A stretch of DNA of 8,010 nucleotides, taken from the NCBI GenBank assembly GCA_022601215.1, contig JAHZIZ010000008.1, positions 1 to 8,010 on the forward strand, written 5' to 3'. Under the pieces are notes generated by a model. The model saw nothing but the letters and a program-made list of their open reading frames with translations. It had not been told where the DNA came from and did not search any database. The DNA comes from Bacteroidota bacterium. Its GTDB lineage: Bacteria > Bacteroidota > Bacteroidia > Flavobacteriales > Flavobacteriaceae. Below are positions 1 to 6,888 of this stretch, piece after piece (the first letter of the stretch is position 1; each line of letters begins with the position of its first letter). Position numbers and translations under genes: made by a program.

Positions 1-622
1 CTAATGGGTGTGTGCTAAAAGAAATTCCATTCTCAAACTCATCATTCTCACCAAAAACTTCCCTGATAACTGGAATGATAACAATTTTATGCTTCGGAAT
101 CCCCGTTGTGATTAAAAGCTCTTCAATTTGTTTCCCTCTTTGGATTCCGAAATTGGGAGATACAATATTTTCAGATGGGCTGTATAGCGATGCTATATGC
201 AGTTCTTCATTTGGATGTTCTATGAAATAGGTGTTGAGTTTGTATTTGAAATCTAAAATTTCAGTCGGAATTCTTATTTCTGAAGTATTTATTGAAATTG
301 TAATCCCTTTATCGAATAAAAACAATAAGTCTCCATTCATTGTAGTGGCTTTAAGCCCCATGGGAAGAACAGTTTCATTATCCCTTAATTCAATATTTTC
401 AGAAAGACTAAGTGTATCGGTTACTTCTTGAGTCAATTCCAAAGTGTCTTCAATCAATAAAGGTTCATCATTAGAAATACTTGCGTCCGAGTCCGTCAAA
501 GCGCTGGCGACATTTGTTGAAGTATCTGTAGAGCTTTTAATTGGGTCTAACCAAGAATATAACCATAGCCCAAAGAAAGACCATACCAAGAAAACCAGAA
601 AGGCAATCAAGAAGTTTTTCAT
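1..622 (-). CDS. OmpA-like envelope protein, N-terminal part (cut by window edge)
   Basis: The minus-strand frame opens at an ATG at 622-620 and stays open for 207 codons to the left edge, so the C-terminus is missing. Residues about 4-25 are strongly hydrophobic and aromatic (FLIAFLVFLVWSFFGLWLY) and look like an uncleaved membrane anchor or signal-anchor. Residues about 30-85 are rich in Ser, Thr, Asp and Glu and look like a flexible linker. Residues about 118-205 resemble a degenerate OmpA/MotB-type fold: a helix, the strand ELHIASLYSP, then PNFGIQRGKQIEELLITTGI, in the positions where typical members have the I.GHTD strand and the N..LS..RA..V...L...GI helix. The usual peptidoglycan-binding Asp and Arg are not evident. 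From memory, flavobacterial OmpA-family proteins have this layout with a second OmpA-like domain downstream; that part lies outside the window. The gene is divergent from the his operon and probably unrelated to it. The reading frame is secure; the family call is moderate. Confidence 0.72.
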   Translation of the reverse strand, partial: MKNFLIAFLVFLVWSFFGLWLYSWLDPIKSSTDTSTNVASALTDSDASISNDEPLLIEDTLELTQEVTDTLSLSENIELRDNETVLPMGLKATTMNGDLLFLFDKGITISINTSEIRIPTEILDFKYKLNTYFIEHPNEELHIASLYSPSENIVSPNFGIQRGKQIEELLITTGIPKHKIVIIPVIREVFGENDEFENGISFSTHPL

Positions 623-674
623 TAGGGAAAACAGGTTGTTACAGGGTTATTGAAATAAAAAATGGTCGTTCTAA

Positions 675-682
675 CAAACTTA
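675..682 (-). promoter_or_regulatory. Predicted -7 box for the envelope-protein gene
   Basis: On the minus strand this reads TAAGTTTG, a full match to the Bacteroidota -7 consensus TAnnTTTG. It lies about 52 nt upstream of the ATG at 622, implying a 5' leader of roughly 45-50 nt. No good TTTG -33 element is seen upstream, so this is a half-supported promoter. Confidence 0.5.
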
Positions 683-751
683 ATAAATTAATTGATGCTT
701 TTATGCTAAAAAAATAATATGTTTTTCACAGGGCATCAACAATTTTTTACT

Positions 752-759
752 TAGCTTTG
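752..759 (+). promoter_or_regulatory. Predicted -7 box of the his operon promoter
   Basis: TAGCTTTG is a full match to the Bacteroidota -7 consensus TAnnTTTG. It places the transcription start at about 763-766, only a few bases before the leader-peptide ATG at 770. The -33 side is weak: only a T-rich run (722-727) is available, with a long spacer. Its position immediately before a complete attenuator supports the call. Confidence 0.62.
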
Positions 760-769
760 TACCATAGTT

Positions 770-826
770 ATGAACTTTCTAAATTTACATCATCATCATT
801 ATCCACTACTGGCTCAGGCGAGGTGA
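770..826 (+). CDS. hisL: Histidine operon leader peptide
   Basis: This short frame encodes MNFLNLHHHHYPLLAQAR and ends in TGA at 824-826. Four consecutive CAT codons at 788-799 are the sensor: low charged tRNA-His stalls the ribosome there. The frame sits between a promoter-like box and an intrinsic terminator, upstream of hisG, which is the canonical position for a his attenuator leader. The last five codons, for LAQAR, coincide with the 5' strand of the antiterminator (813-824), so this part of the peptide is probably constrained by RNA structure and not by its amino acids. There is little or no room for a ribosome-binding site before the ATG. The symbol hisL is used by analogy with enterobacteria; homology of the peptides is not implied. 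Confidence 0.9.
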   Translation: MNFLNLHHHHYPLLAQAR

Positions 827-870
827 TAATGGTATGTTTTAAATTTTAAAAATATGCGAACCCGTTTGAG
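813..870 (+). promoter_or_regulatory. Antiterminator pairing of the his attenuator
   Basis: CTCAGGCGAGGT at 813-824 can pair with ACCCGTTTGAG at 860-870: 813-816 with 870-867 (Watson-Crick), G817 and G818 with U866 and U865 (wobble), C819-G864, G820-C863, A821 bulged, then G822-C862, G823-C861, U824-A860. That is 11 pairs with one bulge. The 3' strand is the 5' arm of the terminator, so the two structures exclude each other. A ribosome stalled on the His codons (788-799) leaves 813-824 free and permits readthrough. A ribosome reaching the stop at 824-826 covers 813-824 and lets the terminator form. The pairing was worked out by eye, with no folding energy computed. Confidence 0.72.
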
Positions 871-889
871 AAATCAAACGGGTTTTTTT
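859..889 (+). terminator. Intrinsic terminator of the his attenuator
   Basis: AACCCGTTTG (859-868) and CAAACGGGTT (875-884) form a perfect 10-bp stem around a 6-nt loop (869-874). A further run of T at 885-889 follows directly. This is a textbook rho-independent terminator placed between the leader peptide and hisG, 24 nt upstream of the hisG start. Confidence 0.92.
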
Positions 890-913
890 ATGTCCAAAAA
901 TTAAATAATTGCA

Positions 914-1771
914 ATGAAAAAATTAAAAATAGCAGTACAGAAGTCAGGAAGACTCAATGAAGATTCCTTACAACTCCTTAAAGACAGTGGGATCTCCATT
1001 GATAATGGCAAAGATCAATTAAAAGCTGAAGCCAAGAATTTTCCTGCCGAGATTTATTATCTGCGCAATGGAGATATCCCTCAATATTTAAAGGATGGTG
1101 TGGTAGACTGTGCCATCATTGGGGAGAATGTACTTGTAGAGAAAGGAAATGATATCACTATTGCCGAGCGATTGGGATTTTCTAAATGCAGAGTGTCCCT
1201 GGCTGTATCCAAAATGTTTAAATATGATTCAATAGCGGATCTTAATGGGAAGCGAATTGCAACTTCATATCCTAACACCACCAAACAATACTTGGCGTTG
1301 CATGGCGTAGATGCAGAACTCCACATTATTAACGGGAGTGTTGAAATTGCACCAAATATTGGTTTGGCAGATGCTATTTGTGATATTGTAAGTAGTGGTA
1401 GCACTTTGTTTAAGAATAACTTAAAAGAAGTGGAGGTCATGATGCAAAGCGAAGCTGTATTGGCCGTTTCTCCATCTATTTCTGACCAAGAGAACTTAAT
1501 ATTGAGTAAACTTAGATTCCGAATGCAAGCGGTGTTGAAAGGGAGAAAATCGCGGTATGTATTACTCAATGCTCCTAATAATAAATTAGACGCGATTGTT
1601 TCAATTTTACCAGGCATGAAAAGCCCAACAATTTTGCCTTTGGCCGATGACAAATGGAGCAGTGTGCATAGTGTAGTTGAACAAGATAGATTTTGGGATG
1701 TTATAGATCAATTAAAAGAAGCTGGAGCCGAAGGAATTCTAGTATGTCCCATAGAAAAAATGGTATTGTAA
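914..1771 (+). CDS. hisG: ATP phosphoribosyltransferase, long form
   Basis: HisG condenses ATP with PRPP to phosphoribosyl-ATP, the first committed step of histidine synthesis, in the cytoplasm. The 285-residue length, with a C-terminal HisG_C (ACT-like) domain at about 205-285, marks the long form, which works as a homohexamer, is feedback-inhibited by histidine and needs no HisZ subunit. The N-terminal bilobed catalytic part opens with KIAVQKSGRL at residues 5-14. The PRPP-binding signature is DIVSSGSTL at 157-165. The C-terminal domain contains APNNKLDAIVSILPGMKSPT, typical of HisG_C. The ATG follows an A-rich stretch without a Shine-Dalgarno sequence and lies 24 nt after the attenuator terminator. 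It is the first structural gene of the operon. Its TAA stop shares one base with the hisD ATG. Confidence 0.97.
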   Translation: MKKLKIAVQKSGRLNEDSLQLLKDSGISIDNGKDQLKAEAKNFPAEIYYLRNGDIPQYLKDGVVDCAIIGENVLVEKGNDITIAERLGFSKCRVSLAVSKMFKYDSIADLNGKRIATSYPNTTKQYLALHGVDAELHIINGSVEIAPNIGLADAICDIVSSGSTLFKNNLKEVEVMMQSEAVLAVSPSISDQENLILSKLRFRMQAVLKGRKSRYVLLNAPNNKLDAIVSILPGMKSPTILPLADDKWSSVHSVVEQDRFWDVIDQLKEAGAEGILVCPIEKMVL

Positions 1772-3060
1772 TGCAGATATTTAATGAACCAAATAGAGCG
1801 GATTGGTCCGAAATTTTAAAGCGCCCAACCCAAACAGTCAAAGACATTGAAGCCACTGTTGTGGAGATTTTTAATGAAATTAAACTCAAAAAAGATGTAG
1901 CGATAAAAAAGTACACACAGTTGTTTGATGGGGTTACAATAGAAAACTTATCGGTGGATTATGCCGAAATAGAAGCAGCTACAAATTTGGTGGAAGATGA
2001 ACTCAAACAGGCTATTGATTTAGCGAAGCGTAACATCGAGGCTTTTCATTCTGCTCAAAAAACAGACCCAATCACAGTCGAAACAGTACCAGGAGTACTA
2101 TGCTGGCAGGAAAAGAGACCTATCGAAAAAGTAGGATTATATATTCCTGGTGGATCCGCACCTTTATTTTCTACTATACTAATGTTGGCCATCCCTGCTA
2201 GACTCGCCGGGTGCAACGATGTGGTGCTGTGTACCCCTCCGGATAAAAGTGGAGCTATTAATCCCGTTATTTTATATACTGCAGCGCTTTGCGGTATTAC
2301 AAGGATCTTTAAAGTAGGAGGGATTCAAGCAATTGGCGCTATGACTTTTGGAACGGAAACGATACCAAAAGTGTATAAGATTTTTGGCCCCGGAAATCAG
2401 TTTGTGACAGTAGCAAAACAAATCGCTACTAAATACGATGTTGCTATTGACATGCCAGCGGGTCCAAGTGAGTTGTTAATATATGCTGATGAGACCGCAA
2501 ATGCGGGTTATGTAGCTGCCGATCTTTTGAGCCAAGCTGAGCACGGTGTCGATAGTCAAGTGATCTTGGTTTCGACATCGCAAACACTTCTCGATGAAGT
2601 TCAGATAGAACTTAAAGTACAACTTAATGTGTTGCCTCGTAAAGGCATTGTTATTCAGGCTATTAATAATTCCAAATTAATAAAAATGCTTGATGAAAAA
2701 ATGTCCTTAGAATTAATAAATAGTTATGGTCCTGAGCACTTTATTGTATGTAGTAAGAACGAAGATTTTTTTGTTGAAAATATTAGAAATGCCGGCTCTG
2801 TTTTCGTTGGAAATTTTACGCCTGAAAGTGCTGGAGATTATGCTTCGGGGACCAATCACACCCTTCCCACAAATGGATATGCGAAACAGTATAGTGGTGT
2901 GAATCTAGATAGCTTTCTGAAGAGTATGACTTTTCAGAAAATATCAAAACTAGGTATAAAAAATATAGGACCTGCCGTTGAACAAATGGCTCGTGCTGAA
3001 GGTCTCCAAGCACATGTGAATGCCATGAGTCTTCGTTTAAATGATTTAAAGGATGAATAG
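1771..3060 (+). CDS. hisD: Histidinol dehydrogenase
   Basis: HisD oxidises L-histidinol to L-histidine in two NAD+-dependent steps through histidinaldehyde; it is a zinc-dependent homodimer. The start at 1771 gives 429 residues, the usual family length, and makes a TAATG overlap with hisG. The frame is open further upstream to 1693, but that extension lies inside hisG and encodes nothing HisD-like. The expected zinc ligands are present: Q255 and H258 in LLSQAEHGVDSQ, D356 in SAGDYASGTNH, and H415 in GLQAHVNAMS. The catalytic Glu-His pair is E322-H323 in SYGPEHF. The signature VGLYIPGG (121-128) and KIFGPGNQFV (203-212) are also present. All key residues are intact. The gene overlaps hisC by 8 nt. 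Confidence 0.97.
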   Translation: MQIFNEPNRADWSEILKRPTQTVKDIEATVVEIFNEIKLKKDVAIKKYTQLFDGVTIENLSVDYAEIEAATNLVEDELKQAIDLAKRNIEAFHSAQKTDPITVETVPGVLCWQEKRPIEKVGLYIPGGSAPLFSTILMLAIPARLAGCNDVVLCTPPDKSGAINPVILYTAALCGITRIFKVGGIQAIGAMTFGTETIPKVYKIFGPGNQFVTVAKQIATKYDVAIDMPAGPSELLIYADETANAGYVAADLLSQAEHGVDSQVILVSTSQTLLDEVQIELKVQLNVLPRKGIVIQAINNSKLIKMLDEKMSLELINSYGPEHFIVCSKNEDFFVENIRNAGSVFVGNFTPESAGDYASGTNHTLPTNGYAKQYSGVNLDSFLKSMTFQKISKLGIKNIGPAVEQMARAEGLQAHVNAMSLRLNDLKDE

Positions 3061-4099
3061 TTTTAATATCAATAAGTATGTGCGCTCGAATATACTAAAT
3101 GCGAGCCCCTATAGTTCAGCAAGGGATGAATTTACCGATCTCGATCGGGACATGGTATTTTTAGATGCCAATGAGAATCCGTTTGAAAATGGTGTGAATC
3201 GGTATCCCGATCCCAATCAACAATCCATTACGGCTCTATTAGCCATGCAAAAAGGAGTAGATACTTCACAAATTTTGCTCGGGAACGGTAGTGATGAAGT
3301 ACTTGATTTATTATTTAGAGCTTTTTGTGAGCCTAATAAGGACAATGTTATCTCGTTGCCACCAACATATGGGATGTATAAAGTACTTAGCGCTATTAAT
3401 GCTGTAGCGTATAGAGAAATACTTTTGGATCGTACTTTTCAACCAAGGATCCCAGAAATACTGGCAGCACAAGATGAGTATTCAAAATTATTATTTCTAT
3501 GTTCACCAAATAATCCAACGGGTAATAGTATTGATCAAGAGATAATAATGAAGTTGTTGCGAGACTTTAACGGTATTGTTGTCATCGACGAAGCTTATAT
3601 TGATTTTTCTGAAAAAGAAAGTTGGATAACTCAATTGAATAAGTACCCCAACCTTGTGGTAACACAAACTTTATCTAAGGCATATGGAATGGCTGGGATT
3701 CGATTAGGAATTTGCTTTGCGTCAGACGCAATAATTTCTATTCTAAAAAAGATTAAACCGCCTTATAACGTAAACAGCCTTACGCAACAAAGAGCGCTAG
3801 AAGGCTTGTTAAATGTGGAGAGCGTGATTAATGAAGTATCCATCATAGTGAAAGAAAAAGAGCGGCTGTGCAACCTAATGTCAGAGCTTACCTGTATTCA
3901 AAAAATATTCCCTAGTGATGCCAACTTTTTATTAGCTCAAGTAGATGATGCTCCCAAGCGCTACCACCAACTTATTGAGAAAGGAATAGTAGTAAGAAAT
4001 AGAAGTAGCCAACCACTTTGTGCTAACACACTGCGATTCACCGTGGGGACTCCTTCAGAAAATGACCAATTAATTAACGCCTTAAAACAGATTGAATAA
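3053..4099 (+). CDS. hisC: Histidinol-phosphate aminotransferase
   Basis: HisC is a PLP-dependent class I/II aminotransferase that converts imidazole-acetol phosphate and glutamate to histidinol phosphate and 2-oxoglutarate. The 348-residue length is normal. Visible motifs are DANENPF near the N-terminus, GNGSDE (78-83) for cofactor phosphate binding, PTYGMY (104-109), SPNNPTG (151-157) with the PLP-contacting Asn, VIDEAYIDF (177-185) with D179 and Y182, the Schiff-base lysine K209 in [10 protein letters not shown], and R217 nearby. R328 in LRFTVGTP is the likely substrate carboxylate or phosphate contact. The start overlaps the end of hisD by 8 nt, and the stop makes a TAATG junction with hisB, indicating co-translation. 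Confidence 0.96.
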   Translation: MNSFNINKYVRSNILNASPYSSARDEFTDLDRDMVFLDANENPFENGVNRYPDPNQQSITALLAMQKGVDTSQILLGNGSDEVLDLLFRAFCEPNKDNVISLPPTYGMYKVLSAINAVAYREILLDRTFQPRIPEILAAQDEYSKLLFLCSPNNPTGNSIDQEIIMKLLRDFNGIVVIDEAYIDFSEKESWITQLNKYPNLVVTQTLSKAYGMAGIRLGICFASDAIISILKKIKPPYNVNSLTQQRALEGLLNVESVINEVSIIVKEKERLCNLMSELTCIQKIFPSDANFLLAQVDDAPKRYHQLIEKGIVVRNRSSQPLCANTLRFTVGTPSENDQLINALKQIE

Positions 4100-5235
4100 T
4101 GAAAAAGCGTGTATTATTTATAGACCGAGATGGGACTATCATTAAAGAAACAGCTGACGAGCAAATTGACGCTTTCGAAAAAATGATTTTTTATCCTAAA
4201 GTCTTTACCTATTTAGGAAAGATCGCAAAAGAACTGGATTACGAATTAGTCATGATTACTAATCAGGATGGATTGGGTACGGATGCCTTTCCTGAAGATA
4301 CATTTTGGCCCGTACACAATTTCATCCTAACTGCATTTAAGAATGAAGATGTTGTTTTTAATAAGGTATTTTTAGATAGGACGTTTCCACACGAAAATGC
4401 TCCAACAAGGAAACCAGGAACGGGCTTATTGACTGAGTATTTTTCAGAGTCATACGATTTGGAGAACTCCTTTGTAATTGGAGATCGATTGACAGATATG
4501 GAATTGGCTAAAAATCTTGGAAGTAAAGGAATTTTTATCAATGATGAGACGAATCTTGGAGTAGGTGAAACTACCATTTCAGATGAGGAACTCTCGTCGA
4601 GTATTGCGCTAGAAAGTAATGATTGGCAAAAGATCTATGAATTTTTAAAGCTTCGGGACAGGAAAGGCTCCTTGGTAAGGACGACAAATGAAACAGATAT
4701 TTCTATTGCGCTCAATATAGATGGAACAGGAAAGGCTCAAATAGATACAGGTATCGCCTTTTTCGATCATATGCTTGATCAAATTGCAAGACACGGTCAG
4801 ATGGATTTAGAAATTATGGTAAAGGGTGATTTAGAAGTGGATGAACACCACACCATTGAAGATACTGCCATCGCTTTAGGGGAAGTATTTGCTAAGGCCT
4901 TAGGGAATAAACTAGGCATAGAACGATACGGATTTTGCTTGCCAATGGACGATTGTCTCGCTCAAGTGGCTATTGATTTTGGAGGGAGGAATTGGCTGGT
5001 TTGGGAAGCCCAATTTAAAAGGGAAATGATCGGGAAAATGCCTACTGAAATGTTTTATCATTTCTTTAAAAGTTTCACCGATGGCGCAAAAGCGAATTTA
5101 AATATTAAGGCAGAGGGAAACAATGAACATCACAAGATTGAGTCCATCTTTAAGGCTTTTGCAAAGGCCATTAAAGCAGCAGTAAAAAGAGATGCCGAAA
5201 AAATGATTTTACCTTCAACTAAAGGAATGTTGTAA
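4099..5235 (+). CDS. hisB: Bifunctional histidinol-phosphatase / imidazoleglycerol-phosphate dehydratase
   Basis: This two-domain enzyme catalyses IGP dehydration and histidinol-phosphate hydrolysis. The N-terminal HAD phosphatase domain (about 1-165) has the nucleophile and acid/base D9 and D11 in FIDRDGT, motif II around T54 in MITNQDG, K105 in TRKPGTG, and the metal-binding acidic motif GDRLTDME (128-135). The C-terminal IGPD domain (about 190-378) has [28 protein letters not shown] and the matching NNEHHKIES, which supply the two manganese sites. The length, 378 residues, is slightly above the E. coli enzyme (about 355). Unlike E. coli, the segment before K105 lacks the zinc-binding cysteines: the two just before RKP are A101 and T103. 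It is flanked by TAATG overlaps with hisC and hisH. HisB fusions of this type are known in Bacteroidota and gamma-proteobacteria. Confidence 0.96.
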   Translation: MKKRVLFIDRDGTIIKETADEQIDAFEKMIFYPKVFTYLGKIAKELDYELVMITNQDGLGTDAFPEDTFWPVHNFILTAFKNEDVVFNKVFLDRTFPHENAPTRKPGTGLLTEYFSESYDLENSFVIGDRLTDMELAKNLGSKGIFINDETNLGVGETTISDEELSSSIALESNDWQKIYEFLKLRDRKGSLVRTTNETDISIALNIDGTGKAQIDTGIAFFDHMLDQIARHGQMDLEIMVKGDLEVDEHHTIEDTAIALGEVFAKALGNKLGIERYGFCLPMDDCLAQVAIDFGGRNWLVWEAQFKREMIGKMPTEMFYHFFKSFTDGAKANLNIKAEGNNEHHKIESIFKAFAKAIKAAVKRDAEKMILPSTKGML

Positions 5236-5816
5236 TGGATATAGTAATAATAAATTATGGTGCAGGAAATATTAAAAGTATTGAATTTGCCCTGGCACGA
5301 TTAGGGTATCAAGCTGTATTAAGTAAGGATCCTGAAACAATACGAAAGGCCGATAAAGTGATTTTTCCAGGTGTAGGTGAGGCGAGTAGCGCCATGACCA
5401 AACTGAAGGATAGCGGTTTGGATATTCTAATCCCCTCGCTAATTCAACCCGTGTTGGGGATATGCCTGGGCATGCAATTAATGTGTGAGTCCTCGGAAGA
5501 AGGTAATACTGTAGGTCTAGGGATTTTTAACACGGCCGTCAAACGATTTAATCAAGAAGTAAAGGTGCCTCAAATACAATGGAATGCTATACAGGATCCT
5601 AGTTCAGAACTGTTTAATGGCATTTTGGAAGGAGATTTTATTTATATGGTTCATAGTTATTATGCTCCATTAATTGAAGATACTATTGCTAGTTGTAACT
5701 ATGGTATAAATTATAGTGCTGCCTTGGCAAAAGATAATTTTTATGGGACTCAATTCCACCCAGAAAAATCAAGTAGTGTAGGAAGACAATTATTGCAAAA
5801 TTTTATTAATTTATGA
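5235..5816 (+). CDS. hisH: Imidazole glycerol phosphate synthase, glutaminase subunit
   Basis: HisH is a class I glutamine amidotransferase that hydrolyses glutamine and passes ammonia through a channel to HisF. The 193-residue length is typical. The catalytic triad is visible: C77 in the nucleophile elbow GICLGMQLM, and H175 and E177 in TQFHPEKSS. The oxyanion strand PGVG (45-48) and the N-terminal [10 protein letters not shown] are present. At 112-117 the interface motif reads PQIQWN; family members I recall usually have Gly before the Trp (for example PHMGWN), so Q115 is unusual. The start shares one base with the hisB stop, and the end overlaps hisA by 4 nt (ATGA). Its partner hisF lies two genes downstream. 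Confidence 0.96.
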   Translation: MDIVIINYGAGNIKSIEFALARLGYQAVLSKDPETIRKADKVIFPGVGEASSAMTKLKDSGLDILIPSLIQPVLGICLGMQLMCESSEEGNTVGLGIFNTAVKRFNQEVKVPQIQWNAIQDPSSELFNGILEGDFIYMVHSYYAPLIEDTIASCNYGINYSAALAKDNFYGTQFHPEKSSSVGRQLLQNFINL

Positions 5817-6535
5817 GAATAATACCAGCTATAGATATTATTGACGGTAAGTGTGTCCGACTCTCAAAAGGAGACTACACTACTAAAAAGATATATAATG
5901 AACAGCCGCTAGAAGTGGCTAAAGCATTTGAAGCTCATGGAATCCGTCACCTTCACTTGGTAGATTTAGATGGAGCTAAAAGCCAACACATTGTTAACCA
6001 TAGCGTTTTGGAAGAGATTGCAAATAAAACCAACTTGCAGATAGATTTTGGCGGTGGATTAAAGAGCTCTGATGATGTTCGAATTGCCTTTGAAAGTGGC
6101 GCAACACAAGTGACAGGCGGCAGTATAGCAGTGAAAGATCCTTCCATGTATAAAAGTTGGTTGCAGAAGTATGGAGCCCAAAAAATTATTTTGGGAGCTG
6201 ATGCCAATAATGGTAAAGTAGCGATCTCCGGCTGGCTAGAAGAAAGTGATAAGGAGGTTATTCCCTTTATACAAGACTATGAGAAAGGGGGAGTGATTTA
6301 TGTGATTTGCACCGATATTAGTAAAGATGGGATGTTACAAGGACCTAGTTTTGAATTATATGAAACTATTTTGAAATCAACAAAGGTGAAACTAATTGCT
6401 TCGGGAGGTATTTCTACTTTTGAAGAACTCCCTAAGTTAGCCAAACTAGGATGTGAAGGCACTATTATTGGAAAAGCGATATACGAAAATAGAATTAATT
6501 TGAAAGAATTGGAATCTTATATATTAAATACATGA
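5813..6535 (+). CDS. hisA: ProFAR isomerase (phosphoribosylformimino-AICAR-phosphate isomerase)
   Basis: HisA is a (beta/alpha)8-barrel that performs the Amadori rearrangement of ProFAR to PRFAR. The two catalytic aspartates are visible: D8 in [14 protein letters not shown] and D130 in [10 protein letters not shown]. The phosphate-binding glycines lie in DFGGGLKS (78-85) and IASGGIS (195-201), and TDISKDG (167-173) is the usual barrel motif in the second half. The length of 240 residues is normal. The internal half-repeat shared with HisF (IDIIDGK near the start, DANNGK in the middle) is recognisable. It overlaps hisH by 4 nt (ATGA) and overlaps the following tRNA-binding-domain gene by 4 nt in the same way. 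Confidence 0.96.
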   Translation: MRIIPAIDIIDGKCVRLSKGDYTTKKIYNEQPLEVAKAFEAHGIRHLHLVDLDGAKSQHIVNHSVLEEIANKTNLQIDFGGGLKSSDDVRIAFESGATQVTGGSIAVKDPSMYKSWLQKYGAQKIILGADANNGKVAISGWLEESDKEVIPFIQDYEKGGVIYVICTDISKDGMLQGPSFELYETILKSTKVKLIASGGISTFEELPKLAKLGCEGTIIGKAIYENRINLKELESYILNT

Positions 6536-6882
6536 ATATGAATAACGACGATATGATATCATGGTCTGATTTTGCAAAAGTTGATATGCGAATTGGTACT
6601 ATTCTTACCGCCGAAGTGTTTGAAGAAGCAAAGAATTCTGCCTATAAAATGACTGTGGATTTTGGACCCTTCGGAACTAAAAAAACGTCAGCTCAAATAA
6701 CGACGCTTTATCAACCTATCGAATTAATTGGCAGGCAAGTAGTAGCAGTTGTCAATTTTCCACCAAAACAAATCGCAACGATGATGAGTGAATGTTTGGT
6801 GATGGGAGGACTTGGAGATAATAAGGACGTAATACTGCTAAGTCCAGAACGAACAGTTCCTAACGGTACTAAAATAGGATAG
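6532..6882 (+). CDS. CsaA-type tRNA-binding-domain protein inside the his operon
   Basis: This encodes a small protein of 116 residues that is almost entirely one tRNA-binding OB-fold domain of the CsaA / EMAP-II type. Supporting motifs are [13 protein letters not shown] (12-24), [11 protein letters not shown] (50-60), [12 protein letters not shown] (70-81), SECLVMGG (86-93) and VPNGTKIG at the very end, all of which follow the order I recall for CsaA proteins. CsaA has been described as a homodimeric chaperone-like protein linked to secretion in Bacillus, and related domains in E. coli YgjH and MetG bind tRNA. No his-pathway role is known to me. The ATG at 6532 overlaps the hisA stop by 4 nt; ATGs at 6538 and 6553 are alternatives that lose only part of the variable N-terminus. 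hisF starts 6 nt after the stop, so the gene is fully integrated in the operon. The family call is firm; the cellular role is unknown. Confidence 0.88.
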   Translation: MNMNNDDMISWSDFAKVDMRIGTILTAEVFEEAKNSAYKMTVDFGPFGTKKTSAQITTLYQPIELIGRQVVAVVNFPPKQIATMMSECLVMGGLGDNKDVILLSPERTVPNGTKIG

Positions 6883-6888
6883 TCAATT

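Larger units (their letters stand above)
623..769. other. Divergent intergenic region between the envelope gene and the his leader
   Basis: This AT-rich region contains no convincing coding frame. It holds one TAnnTTTG box in each direction (675-682 on minus, 752-759 on plus). It also holds the 7-bp inverted repeat TTGATGC (692-698) / GCATCAA (733-739), which places the same word GCATCAA 9 and 12 nt upstream of the two boxes. No transcription-factor site was recognised. Confidence 0.6.

Noticed and set aside
12..653. Three short plus-strand open frames at 12-230, 231-431 and 444-653
   Set aside because: They are antisense to the continuous minus-strand frame (622 to 1), which has a membrane anchor and an OmpA-like pattern. 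Their translations show no recognisable family features.
834..855. AT-rich self-complementary stretch (TTTTAAA / TTTAAAA) between leader and terminator
   Set aside because: It can pair only through A-U pairs with almost no loop, so it is unlikely to be stable. It is better seen as a spacer between the antiterminator strands.
1081..1653. 190-codon minus-strand open frame
   Set aside because: It is antisense to hisG, has no recognisable motifs, and hisG is unambiguous. The same applies to the minus-strand frames at 4263-4577, 5953-6207 and 6711-7184.
1693..1770. 26-codon upstream extension of the hisD frame
   Set aside because: It lies within hisG and adds residues not found in HisD. The ATG at 1771 gives the normal length and the TAATG overlap seen elsewhere in the operon.
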